From NCBI GenBank assembly GCA_041744075.1, contig JBGTLQ010000373.1:1-64000 (forward strand): DNA of 64,000 bases, given 5' to 3'. The stretch comes from JAJTZA01 sp041744075 (lineage in GTDB: Bacteria; Verrucomicrobiota; Verrucomicrobiia; Chthoniobacterales; Terrimicrobiaceae). Below are positions 8,293-16,538 of this stretch, one piece after another. Below the pieces are notes generated by a model. The model saw only the letters and a program-made list of their open reading frames with translations. It did no database searches and was not told the origin of the DNA. Within the stretch, counting starts at the first letter, position 1, and each line of letters opens with the position of its first letter. Made by a program: the position numbers and the translations under genes.

Positions 8293-10464
8293 ATGGCCAA
8301 TGATTTTCTTGAGAATGAGGTTTTATTCGGAGCGGATCCTTTTGAGGGCATCCTCTGTGTCGAAAAAGCCGGGGATGGAGAGGTGGCGGTTTATTTTCGT
8401 CAGGATGGTGAGACCGTGGTTGAGAGGCATGATTTGGCACCTGTTCTCTGGATTTCAGGCGGAGGGCCTGGCAGCACCGCCCTGAACGGAGATCTGGAGC
8501 TAGACCATCTGGTCCGAACCAAAGGATGGAGCGAATTCTTGAATATTCAGAAAGCGCTTAAGGCCTCCCGACGAGACTATTTCACCTGGAATGATCCTGC
8601 CACCCAATACCTGGTGACCACGGGACGCACGCTTTTTAAGGGGTTGGAATTTGCGGACCTTCGGCGCCTCCAAATTGATATTGAGACCAATACCACCGAG
8701 GGGTTTGATTTTCCCAATCCATCTCGGGATCCCATCGCGGCTGTGGCACTGAGCGATTCCTCGGGCTGGGAGGATTTACTTTTGGTTGCCGCCAATGATC
8801 CCGCATCAGAAAAAGCGATTCTTGAGGAAGTTGGACGTTTGATCATTGAGCGCGACCCCGATGTCATTGAGGGGCACAACATTTTTAAGTTCGATCTCCC
8901 TTACCTCGCCGCCCGTGCGAAGATTCATAAACTGAAGCTCGGCTGGGGCCGGGGTGGTGTGCCTCTCTCATCCCGTGCCTCCCGCGTCCAGATCGCAGAG
9001 CGCACCATCCAATACGATCGATTCACGGCCTATGGACGACATATTGTGGACACGTTTATTCTTGCTCAGCACTATGACGTGGCTACGCGGGAACTGGATG
9101 GGTTTGGGCTCAAAGGTGTGGCCGCTCACCTTGGGGTGGCCGAGCCTAATCGTGTGATTCTTGATGGCGACGCTATTGCCAAAGCTTATCGAGCGGGGGA
9201 TCAGGATTTTCGAACGTATGCCTTGCAGGATGTCAGGGAAACGCGGTCGGTGGCGGCGGCGTTGAGTCAGAGTTATTTTATCCAAGCGGGAATTTTTCCG
9301 CTGAATTATCAGGACGTGATCCTTCGCGGAAATGCGACAAAAATTGACTCGCTCTTCCTAAGGCAATACCTGTGGCAGGGGCACTCGATCCCCCTTCCAC
9401 CTTCTGTCGAAAGCTTTGAAGGGGGACTGACCGATATTTTTGAGACCGGGGTGATGACTGACGTCTGGCACTGTGATGCCTCGTCCCTCTATCCATCCAT
9501 CCTGCTCGCGTATGGAATCACCCCATCACGGGATGTCCTCGGCATTTTTTCCGGACTCCTCGCGGATCTGCGGGCCTTTCGCCTTCGCACCAAGGCTCAA
9601 GTCCGTGAGGCGGTTGATGCCTCCACCAAATCCCGGCTCGATGCCCTCCAAAACACATTCAAAATCCTCATCAATTCTTTCTACGGTTACCTTGGGTTTG
9701 CGCAGGGACACTTTGCCGATTTTGATGCCGCCCGCGATGTGGCGGCACGCGGGCGTCAGGTGCTGGGTGAAATGGTTGATTGGCTTCGTGAGGCTGGAGC
9801 CAAAGTCATCGAAATCGACACCGATGGCGTTTATTTTCAGCCTCCTCCCGGAACCACACCTGAATTGCTCGATCAAGGAATGGCCAAGGTTTTGCCCGAG
9901 GGGATCGATGTCGAGTTCGGACGAAAGTTTCAAGCGATGTTCAGTTACAAGGCCAAAAACTATGCGTTGCTCGAGGAAGATGGTCGTTTGGTCATCAAAG
10001 GGGCTGCTTTGAAATCTCGTGGCATGGAACCGTTTCTTCGGGATTACCTCCGCGAGATGCTTCGGGCGCTTCTGGAAGGACGGCCAGATGGTGCTGCGGC
10101 CCTTGAAGAAACATTTCGTAAACGCCTCGAATCGCGACAAATCCCAATCTCCCAATTGGCCCGCACGGAAACGCTTCAGGATTCCCCAGCCGCTTATCTC
10201 AAAAAAATCTCTGCGTCCTCCAGAAATCGTTCCGCCGCCTTCGAGATCGCGCTCAAAAGTGGTCGCGATTATTCCGCCGGAGACCAAATCCGGTATTACA
10301 TCACCGGTGATCGAAAAAAGGTCACAGCCTACGAGGCCGCCAAACCCCTCCACGAACATGATCCCTCACAGCCGGATGAGAATCTTGCGTATTATTCTGC
10401 GAAACTCGCCGAACTCGCGGCGAAGTTTGCGGCGTTTTTTCCCAATAAGGATGAACTATTTTGA
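8293..10464 (+). CDS. Family B DNA polymerase with 3'-5' exonuclease
   Basis: All polymerase B landmarks are visible: ExoI QIDIET near residue 128, ExoII NIFKFDLPYL near 196, ExoIII YALQDVRET near 309, palm motif A DASSLYPS near 394, motif B NTFKILINSFYG near 456, and the catalytic DTDG of motif C near 508. The 723-residue length is compact, similar to archaeal or Pol II-like enzymes. It probably works in repair or translesion synthesis, as the replicase in this phylum is expected to be Pol III. No helper gene is adjacent. The next gene encodes an unrelated membrane acyltransferase. Confidence 0.93.
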   Translation: MANDFLENEVLFGADPFEGILCVEKAGDGEVAVYFRQDGETVVERHDLAPVLWISGGGPGSTALNGDLELDHLVRTKGWSEFLNIQKALKASRRDYFTWNDPATQYLVTTGRTLFKGLEFADLRRLQIDIETNTTEGFDFPNPSRDPIAAVALSDSSGWEDLLLVAANDPASEKAILEEVGRLIIERDPDVIEGHNIFKFDLPYLAARAKIHKLKLGWGRGGVPLSSRASRVQIAERTIQYDRFTAYGRHIVDTFILAQHYDVATRELDGFGLKGVAAHLGVAEPNRVILDGDAIAKAYRAGDQDFRTYALQDVRETRSVAAALSQSYFIQAGIFPLNYQDVILRGNATKIDSLFLRQYLWQGHSIPLPPSVESFEGGLTDIFETGVMTDVWHCDASSLYPSILLAYGITPSRDVLGIFSGLLADLRAFRLRTKAQVREAVDASTKSRLDALQNTFKILINSFYGYLGFAQGHFADFDAARDVAARGRQVLGEMVDWLREAGAKVIEIDTDGVYFQPPPGTTPELLDQGMAKVLPEGIDVEFGRKFQAMFSYKAKNYALLEEDGRLVIKGAALKSRGMEPFLRDYLREMLRALLEGRPDGAAALEETFRKRLESRQIPISQLARTETLQDSPAAYLKKISASSRNRSAAFEIALKSGRDYSAGDQIRYYITGDRKKVTAYEAAKPLHEHDPSQPDENLAYYSAKLAELAAKFAAFFPNKDELF

Positions 10465-10585
10465 GGGATGCTTCGAGACCATGATTGCATGTCGGCTGGT
10501 TATGGGACATACAAGCCGCATGAGGGACCTGATCAAGGAAAAATTATAGAACATGGGAGAGCGCCGGCGTTATGACAAACACCGA

Positions 10586-10735
10586 TGCCCCAAAGGGGCA
10601 GAATACAACAGCCCAGGGCAACACCCTGGGAATGAGTTGTTTATGAAACGAAGCCCTAAAAAGGGCGGCATCAAAGCAGACTCCAAAGCCCACCTTATCT
10701 TAACGCCATTCGTGACTGCCCCCTTTGGGTGCTGC
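10586..10735. repeat. Hairpin-rich intergenic repeat element
   Basis: The gap 10465-10846 has no convincing gene. It holds a string of small perfect hairpins: TGCCCC/GGGGCA at 10586-10600, CCCAGGG/CCCTGGG at 10612-10630, and GCCCT/AGGGC at 10653-10666. A further GCCCCCTTTGGG block follows near 10719. This regular series resembles multi-hairpin intergenic repeats that recur in many PVC and Bacteroidetes genomes. Copy number here cannot be known from one window. Confidence 0.5.
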
Positions 10736-10846
10736 GGAGCTTTTCAAAAGCAGACTGGTTCACCGCATTGATTTTATAGGCCCGAGCCCGTTGGCTGTTC
10801 GAGATTTCTGGCCAAGGCGATGTTGCTGTTCTAAGAATGTCCCTCG

Positions 10847-12238
10847 ATGCTGAGGTTCTCCGCTCTTTTCACGGTGCGCTGCACATGGGCTGTTCTGTCC
10901 GGCCTGGCGTTCGCGATGGCTTTTCCTCCGGTGGGGTGGCGATGGCTTGTACTTCCGGCATTGGTAGGGCTGCTTATGGCGATCCACTGCCAGCACGGCA
11001 CGCGGGCACGTCTCCTCGGGTTTCTTTTCGGCTATACGGCATTTGCAGTGGGGCTTTCGTGGATTTGGAATATTTTCGGGCAGACATCGATCGTGCTTTG
11101 GGCGGTGATGGCTCTCTTTCCAGCGGCCTTTGCCCATTTCCAGGGACGCGCGATGCTGCATGGGTGGAGCGGGTGGAAGCTGGCCGGCTACACTGCGATC
11201 AATTGGGGGGCCTGGGAGCTGATCCGGGCGGAGGTTTTTCCACTTAAGTTCCCATGGATGACAGTGGGTCTTGCTGTTGGGCCGAACGGTCTGTTGTCGT
11301 GGGTTGGGGTCTATGTCACGGGCTGCATCGTGGTTTTCGCGGCTGCCGCGATTGCTGGCCGTATGTGGAAGCATGCCGGAGTCGCGATCGCGGTGCTTGC
11401 GGCGGCCTTGATTTTTTCCCGGCCGCACACGGCCCTTTCGCCTGAGGATGAGAGCGTGGTGCGGGTCGCCGGCGTGCAGTTGGAGAATGTGACCATCGAT
11501 ATTCTAATCAGGGAAACCCGGGGCCTGGCTGAGGGCGTAGAGCATGTGGTCTGGCCTGAGTATGCGGTGCCGTACGACATCCGGCGGAACGTGCGCGACT
11601 GGAATCTCTTGCTAGATCTTTGCCGGGAAAGGGATATCACGCTGACCTTTGGCACCCAAGTGCGGCCCGATGGTGGGGACGAATGGTTCAATATCGCGCT
11701 GACGATGGATGCCGAAGGACCCTTGGGTGAGCACACGAAGGTCCGCACGGTGCATTTGTTCGACGACGGGACGCCGGGCACTACTGCAGGCACGGTGACG
11801 ACGCCACATGGTGAGATTGGCACCCCGATCTGTTTTGATGGCGATTTCGAAGGTGTGATCCGGCGGATGACATCAGCGGGGGCGGAATTTATCGTTATCC
11901 CGACCATGGATGCGGAGTCTTGGTCAGCCCGCCAGCACGAACAGCATGCGGGGCTGGCGAGGATCCGTGCAGCAGAAAATGGAAGGTGGGTTTTCGTGAC
12001 CGCTTCTTCGGGCATCTCGCAGATCGTCGATCCAGCCGGACACCTTCATGAACACCTAGCGGCGATGAAGCGCGGTGTGATTGAGGGTTTCGTCAAGCGC
12101 GAGACAGTGCTGACATTTTATACCCAATTCGGTTGGGTGCTGCCATGGGGCCTGCTCGTCCTGACCGCCGTTTTGTGGATTTTGCTGGCGGGGCCTCCGC
12201 GGACTCGTAAACAGCCAAAAGGGTCCCATAAGTTATAA
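10847..12238 (+). CDS. lnt: Apolipoprotein N-acyltransferase-like membrane nitrilase
   Basis: The protein has about six N-terminal membrane helices, then a nitrilase-fold domain from residue about 205, then a C-terminal helix, which is the Lnt layout. The triad can be placed: Glu in WPEYAVP, Lys in HTKVRTVHLF and Cys in GTPICFDGDF. Lnt transfers a third acyl chain to the N-terminal Cys of lipoproteins in the inner membrane. The residues after the catalytic Cys (FDGDF) depart from the common CYE context, so a divergent Lnt or paralogue is possible. At 463 residues it is slightly shorter than the E. coli enzyme. ATG 10847 lies shortly after the repeat-bearing gap. Confidence 0.82.
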   Translation: MLRFSALFTVRCTWAVLSGLAFAMAFPPVGWRWLVLPALVGLLMAIHCQHGTRARLLGFLFGYTAFAVGLSWIWNIFGQTSIVLWAVMALFPAAFAHFQGRAMLHGWSGWKLAGYTAINWGAWELIRAEVFPLKFPWMTVGLAVGPNGLLSWVGVYVTGCIVVFAAAAIAGRMWKHAGVAIAVLAAALIFSRPHTALSPEDESVVRVAGVQLENVTIDILIRETRGLAEGVEHVVWPEYAVPYDIRRNVRDWNLLLDLCRERDITLTFGTQVRPDGGDEWFNIALTMDAEGPLGEHTKVRTVHLFDDGTPGTTAGTVTTPHGEIGTPICFDGDFEGVIRRMTSAGAEFIVIPTMDAESWSARQHEQHAGLARIRAAENGRWVFVTASSGISQIVDPAGHLHEHLAAMKRGVIEGFVKRETVLTFYTQFGWVLPWGLLVLTAVLWILLAGPPRTRKQPKGSHKL

Positions 12239-12244
12239 TCAACG

Positions 12245-12304
12245 GAACAGCCGAAGGGGTCGCGAACAGCCGAAGGCTATCGGGGTCAGGGCTATCGGGG
12301 TCAG
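12245..12304. repeat. Two short direct duplications in a gene-poor gap
   Basis: GAACAGCCGAAGG occurs at 12245-12257 and 12264-12276. CTATCGGGGTCAG follows at 12277-12289 and 12292-12304. The rest of 12305-12790 holds only short frames with no recognisable product. The gap looks like decayed accessory DNA. Confidence 0.5.
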
Positions 12305-12790
12305 TGTTCAAAAATCAAATAGGTGGAGAAACGAGTCTGTGGAAATTGAGCTGTGCGTTGATAAAGAAGGGCTTCATTTCTTCATCGTTTGATACGACCG
12401 CTACAAGCGACGGATTAAATCTGCGCGAGCAGCTTTTTTGCGCCGGGAGGCATTCTCGACTATGAATGGCCCGCAGCAATGACCCTGCGCAATACCTCGA
12501 CCGGAGGGGTTGAAATAACCTGAAACATTCCACGATGAACGGCCGTTTCCAGCGACTTCACCGCCGGACCAAATTTACAGGTGGAAAATGCGACCGTAGA
12601 ATCGGGAGAAGCCAATAAGGTCAGGCCTCGAATTTAGATTGCGCCGTTTTTATCAAATTGTTGAATTTAACCACTCTCCCAACGCCACCAGATCTGAGGC
12701 CGGAGGACTGCTCGTAGAGATTGAAAATACAGGCACAGCCCCATCGACTGTTCCCGAAGGGACAAAGATTTGGTGCATCGGCTCGTCGAG

Positions 12791-13054
12791 TTATTTGGCT
12801 TTGAGGATCCGGTCATACTCCGCATGGGTTCCAATCCAGAACCAATAATATGTGCCATCCTTCAAAAGCGCCAGACTTCGATAGTCGTCAGTTACACGCA
12901 CGGACCAAAATGGACCGACCTTCTTGAATTGTAAGGAAGGGTGCCGCGTATCGGCCAACCAGAGCTGATAGCGTTTGCGGGAAACTAGCTGAATCGGTGC
13001 CGGAAGATCGGCGTAGGCCTTCCAGAATCTACTGGTGGCTGATGACTTCATCAA
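12791..13054 (-). CDS. RelE/ParE-superfamily toxin-like protein
   Basis: This 87-residue basic protein has the RelE/ParE pattern: SRFWKAYADLP near the start, RHPSLQFKKVG in the middle, WSVRVTDDYRSLALLKDG, and a terminal beta-strand YYWFWIGTHAEYDRIL. Family members are either mRNA interferases or gyrase poisons; which one applies is not decidable here. It starts inside the last codons of the upstream small gene at 13029-13250 (26-base overlap), the usual translational coupling of antitoxin and toxin. A second Met three bases downstream could be the start. Confidence 0.8.
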   Translation of the reverse strand: MMKSSATSRFWKAYADLPAPIQLVSRKRYQLWLADTRHPSLQFKKVGPFWSVRVTDDYRSLALLKDGTYYWFWIGTHAEYDRILKAK

Positions 13055-13250
13055 GCGGCTTCACTCGGCCAGCAGCTATATCTGACTCCACATCTGAGAG
13101 AAGTCCATCCAAACGTCCAGACTTGTAATCGTCCTCGATCTGGCTATCCCAGTCCTCCCACAGGCGGCCCTGTAGACGTTGGAGCAGCCCCCACCGCTCA
13201 TCAGTGGGAAGCTCCTCAATTGCGGATTCAATTTCTTGAACAGAGCTCAT
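13029..13250 (-). CDS. Antitoxin of the adjacent RelE-like toxin
   Basis: The product is 73 residues, acidic and mostly helical (MSSVQEIESAIEELP start; WEDWDSQIEDDYKSGRLDGL centre). It has the amphipathic pattern of small antitoxins that wrap RelE-type toxins. I chose the ATG at 13250 over one five codons upstream because the extra residues (MYFHL) do not fit. The gene precedes and overlaps the toxin on the same strand. Autoregulation would be expected for such a pair but no operator is evident. Confidence 0.7.
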   Translation of the reverse strand: MSSVQEIESAIEELPTDERWGLLQRLQGRLWEDWDSQIEDDYKSGRLDGLLSDVESDIAAGRVKPLDEVISHQ

Positions 13251-13312
13251 TAAATGAAAATACAAAATACCGCAGCAAACTCAAGGGCTTTTCTGAACAG
13301 CCAAAGGCGTCC

Positions 13313-13492
13313 ACTCGAGAGGCGGTCGAGAAGATACAGCAACTTCATGAGCTTCATGATATTCATCTGCCCGCCGCCATGCTCCAGAAAACAACATGCG
13401 GTCTCTGTCGCTTTGCCGAGGTTGAATCGAGCCTCTGCTCTGTGGCCCCAGTGGCTCAGTGAGAGAACAGTCCTCGAAAAGAGTGCAGTCAC
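13313..13492 (-). pseudogene. Panacea-domain (DUF4065, SocA-like) antitoxin remnant
   Basis: Residues reading RFNLGKATETACCFLEHGGG and then MKLMKLLYLLDR match the conserved N-terminus of Panacea-domain antitoxin proteins. After LLYLLDRLSS the sequence loses resemblance and soon stops at 13250, so only about the first 40 residues of a roughly 150-residue protein remain. It lies directly upstream of the RelE-like pair on the same strand, and this stretch therefore looks like a small graveyard of defence or addiction genes. Confidence 0.5.
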
Positions 13493-13517
13493 CTAAAAAA
13501 ATTGCGCACCAGGACGG

Positions 13518-13538
13518 TCAAGTCAGGATTTGACTTGA
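13518..13538. promoter_or_regulatory. Perfect palindrome and possible promoter upstream of the oxidoreductase
   Basis: TCAAGTCA and TGACTTGA flank a 5-base loop. The right arm contains TTGACT at 13530-13535, and TATAAC lies at 13550-13555. The 14-base spacing is short for a housekeeping promoter, so the palindrome may matter more as an operator. The aldo/keto reductase starts at 13566. Confidence 0.3.
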
Positions 13539-13565
13539 AGCGCTGGCCGTATAACTTTTTTCACC

Positions 13566-14570
13566 ATGCAATCCACGCGACGCGTTTTTCTTCGATCTGT
13601 GGCGGGAGCCGTTGGTGCGGCCCCATTTCTTGGAATGGAGGCTGTCAGGGCCGCCGAGCTTTCGGTGACACAACGAAAATTTGGACGACATGATGAGATG
13701 GTTAGCGTGGTCGGACTCGGAGGGCAAACGCTTGGCCAAGCTGAAAGCATCGATGAGGCGCGCCGAATTGCCCGTCATGCCATCGATGTGGGCATTACCT
13801 TTTTTGACAACGCTTGGGATTATCATGGCGGCAAAGCTGAGGAGTGGATGGGGTATGCCATCGCCGATGGGTGGAGAGACAAGGTTTTCCTCATGACAAA
13901 GGTTTGCACGCACGGGAAACCTGTTCCCGATGGCGGCAAGGAAGGGGCCATGCGCATGCTCGAACAATCTCTCAAACGGCTTGGCACCGATCACCTCGAT
14001 CTCTGGATGATCCATCAAATTGAAAATGAAGCTGAAGTGGATAAGGCCTATGGGCCGGGCGGCGTCATCGAGGCTCTTGAACTCGCCAAGAAACAAGGAA
14101 AAATACGCTACACGGGGTTCACTGGTCACACCGATCCCGAGGCTCATCTGAAGATTTTGCGTGGGGGCTACGAATTTGACGCGACCCTGATGCCTGTTTC
14201 AGCACTCGGTGCCCTCAGTTCGCGGAAATTTGAAGAAATTGTCATGCCCGAACTCGTCAAACGCAATGTGGCGGTTCTTGGAATGAAAGGTTTTGGTGGC
14301 AGTCGGCGGGCTCATCTCCATGGGCTTGTGAATCCAGAGACCGTCCTTCGTTACAGCCTTAGTTATCCCCAAGTCTGCACTCATCTTATCGGGATGGACA
14401 AATATGATTTTATCGATCAAGCCGCCATTGCCTCTTCCAAAACACCAATGACGGTGCCCGAGCGCGAGGCCTTCAAAGTGGCCATCTCCGAACGTGGCGG
14501 TGCCGAGTATGCCGTTTACCTTCAAGAAGGATACCGTGACGGGTGTTGCGGCGGAGCCTCCGTTGCCTGA
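13566..14570 (+). CDS. Aldo/keto reductase with Tat-type leader
   Basis: The N-terminus STRRVFLRSVAGAVGAAPFL is a twin-arginine style leader, so the enzyme is probably exported folded. The barrel then shows the AKR catalytic set: Asp and Tyr in FFDNAWDYHGG, Lys in LMTKV and His in DLWMIHQIE. Late residues include GMKGFGGSRR, typical of bacterial AKRs. It should reduce an aldehyde or ketone with NAD(P)H, but the substrate is unknown. The end is Cys-rich (DGCCGG). Its last 28 bases overlap the longest possible start of recQ. Confidence 0.88.
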   Translation: MQSTRRVFLRSVAGAVGAAPFLGMEAVRAAELSVTQRKFGRHDEMVSVVGLGGQTLGQAESIDEARRIARHAIDVGITFFDNAWDYHGGKAEEWMGYAIADGWRDKVFLMTKVCTHGKPVPDGGKEGAMRMLEQSLKRLGTDHLDLWMIHQIENEAEVDKAYGPGGVIEALELAKKQGKIRYTGFTGHTDPEAHLKILRGGYEFDATLMPVSALGALSSRKFEEIVMPELVKRNVAVLGMKGFGGSRRAHLHGLVNPETVLRYSLSYPQVCTHLIGMDKYDFIDQAAIASSKTPMTVPEREAFKVAISERGGAEYAVYLQEGYRDGCCGGASVA

Positions 14571-16504
14571 GTTTGTCCTCGCATAACAACTTGGAAGGAT
14601 CCTTGGCTGCTCATTTTGGGCACCTAGCATTTCGTCCAGGTCAGCGGGAGGTAATCGCATCGCTCATGGACGGCCGCTCAGCGCTGGCAGTGCTACCCAC
14701 GGGCGGAGGAAAGTCGATATGTTATCAACTCCCTGCCGTTCTGTTGGAGGGGCTCACTTTGGTGATTTCGCCACTCATTGCTCTGATGAAAGACCAGGTG
14801 GACGTGCTGAAAGCCCGGGGGGTTGAAGCGGCGAGATTGGACAGCACCTTGGGAACGGAGGAGGTTCTCGAAATTTATGACGGAATGAAATCCGGGCGTT
14901 TGAAGATCCTTTACGTCGCACCGGAGCGGTTGGTGAATGAAAACTTTGTTCTCAAGCTCGCACGCACAAAGATTTCGCTCCTCGCCATCGATGAAGCCCA
15001 CTGTATTTCCGAATGGGGCCACAACTTTCGCCCGGAATACTTGCGCCTCTCGAAGGTGGCCAAGAAACTTGGGATCACAAGGGTCTTGGCCCTCACTGCC
15101 ACAGCAACGCCAGAGGTTTGTCAGGACATCTGCAAGGAATTCGCGATCACAGCATCGGATTTTGTCAGAACATCTTTTCATCGCCCCAACCTATCACTGA
15201 ACGTCTCTCCTGTGGCGTGGGACGAGCGCGATGCCCGCTTGATCGAGGTCCTCCAACGGACTGACCGAAAGCCCGCCATCGTTTATGTGACACTTCAAAG
15301 AACCGCCGAGCAGGTGGCCGCGTTTCTTGTCCGCCATGGTTTTTCAGCAAAACCCTATCACGCTGGCTTGGCTGATGAGGTGCGATCCTTGGCCCAGGAG
15401 GAATTTATGACCGGAAAAGTGGACGTCATTGTGGCGACCATTGCTTTTGGCATGGGCATCGACAAATCGGACATCCGGGCTGTCATCCATTACAACCTGC
15501 CGAAAACGCTGGAAAACTATCAGCAGGAAATCGGGCGGGCGGGCCGGGATGGTCTCCCTTCACACTGTGAAATGCTGGCTTGTGGAGATGACCTGACAGT
15601 GCTCCAAAATTTTATCCATGGCGATCGCCCGGAAGAAGCCGGTCTGAGGATGGTGGTGGACCACCTTCTGCGACAGGGGCAGGAATTTGATATCAGCCGC
15701 TACGAACTCTCGCGTGCTTCGGATGTTCGGCCCCTTGTGCTGGAAACGGTGATCACCTACCTCGAACACGAAAACATCCTCGAACCTCTCGGTGCCATTT
15801 ACACCACCTTCCAAATTGGGTTTCAACACTCGGAGGAGCGGATTGTGGCGGGCTATTCGGGGGAGAGGCAGCAATTTTTAAAGAACCTCTTCGCCTCAGG
15901 CCGCAAAGGACGCCGGTGGCTGACCCTGGATATTGCAGAAGCCTCAGAAACCCTGGGGCAGCCCCGTGATCGTCTTATGAAAGCGCTCAGCCACTTGGAG
16001 GAGGGGGGTGACATCGAACTCAAGCCTTCGGGGGTTCGTCATCGCTTCCGACTCCTTGAAGGGGCTGCCAAACGAAGTCCCGTGGAAGTGGCCAAATGGT
16101 TGGCCGGGCTTTTTGCAAAACGGGAAACCAAAGATCTTGAGCGATTGGAGCAGGTCGTGGAATTGGCGTCCTACCCCGAATGCACCACGGCACGACTCAT
16201 CAGCTATTTTGGTGAGCCAATGGAAAAGCCATGCGGCCATTGTGGCAATTGCCAAGATCCTTCAGCCACTCCAAGCACACTGCCATCCGCGTCCCCACGC
16301 ACTCTGTCCTTGGAAGACTGCAAGGTGATTCAAGACCTCGCCAAGGAGCGACTGCCATCCCTTCTTTCACCAAGACAACAAGCCCGCTTTTTGTGCGGCA
16401 TCACCAGCCCGGCCACATCAAGAGACCGTCTCTCAAAACATCCGGCTTTTGCTCGTTTCGAAGACGTGCCATTTGACCTTGTGCTGGAGGCCTGCACCAA
16501 ATAG
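14543..16504 (+). CDS. recQ: ATP-dependent DNA helicase RecQ
   Basis: Superfamily 2 motifs are complete: LPTGGGKSICYQLP near residue 52, DEAHCISEWGH near 149, TATATP, and QEIGRAGRDG in motif VI. A RecQ-type zinc module follows at about 545-575 (YPEC, then CGHCGNC), with a winged-helix region before it. The C-terminus has no obvious HRDC domain. RecQ unwinds forked and recombination intermediates 3' to 5'. The start is uncertain: GTG 14543 overlaps the preceding gene, and in-frame TTGs at 14573, 14591 and 14603 are closer to where family members begin. Confidence 0.95.
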   Translation: MLRRSLRCLSLSSHNNLEGSLAAHFGHLAFRPGQREVIASLMDGRSALAVLPTGGGKSICYQLPAVLLEGLTLVISPLIALMKDQVDVLKARGVEAARLDSTLGTEEVLEIYDGMKSGRLKILYVAPERLVNENFVLKLARTKISLLAIDEAHCISEWGHNFRPEYLRLSKVAKKLGITRVLALTATATPEVCQDICKEFAITASDFVRTSFHRPNLSLNVSPVAWDERDARLIEVLQRTDRKPAIVYVTLQRTAEQVAAFLVRHGFSAKPYHAGLADEVRSLAQEEFMTGKVDVIVATIAFGMGIDKSDIRAVIHYNLPKTLENYQQEIGRAGRDGLPSHCEMLACGDDLTVLQNFIHGDRPEEAGLRMVVDHLLRQGQEFDISRYELSRASDVRPLVLETVITYLEHENILEPLGAIYTTFQIGFQHSEERIVAGYSGERQQFLKNLFASGRKGRRWLTLDIAEASETLGQPRDRLMKALSHLEEGGDIELKPSGVRHRFRLLEGAAKRSPVEVAKWLAGLFAKRETKDLERLEQVVELASYPECTTARLISYFGEPMEKPCGHCGNCQDPSATPSTLPSASPRTLSLEDCKVIQDLAKERLPSLLSPRQQARFLCGITSPATSRDRLSKHPAFARFEDVPFDLVLEACTK

Positions 16505-16538
16505 GCTGGCAATCCTGCTTAACGTATTGCACCGCTTA

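Noticed and set aside
12315..12533. Short minus-strand frame of 72 residues in the gap after lnt
   Set aside because: No family resemblance, a mixed composition, and no ribosome-binding site; the alternative frames show no toxin fold either.
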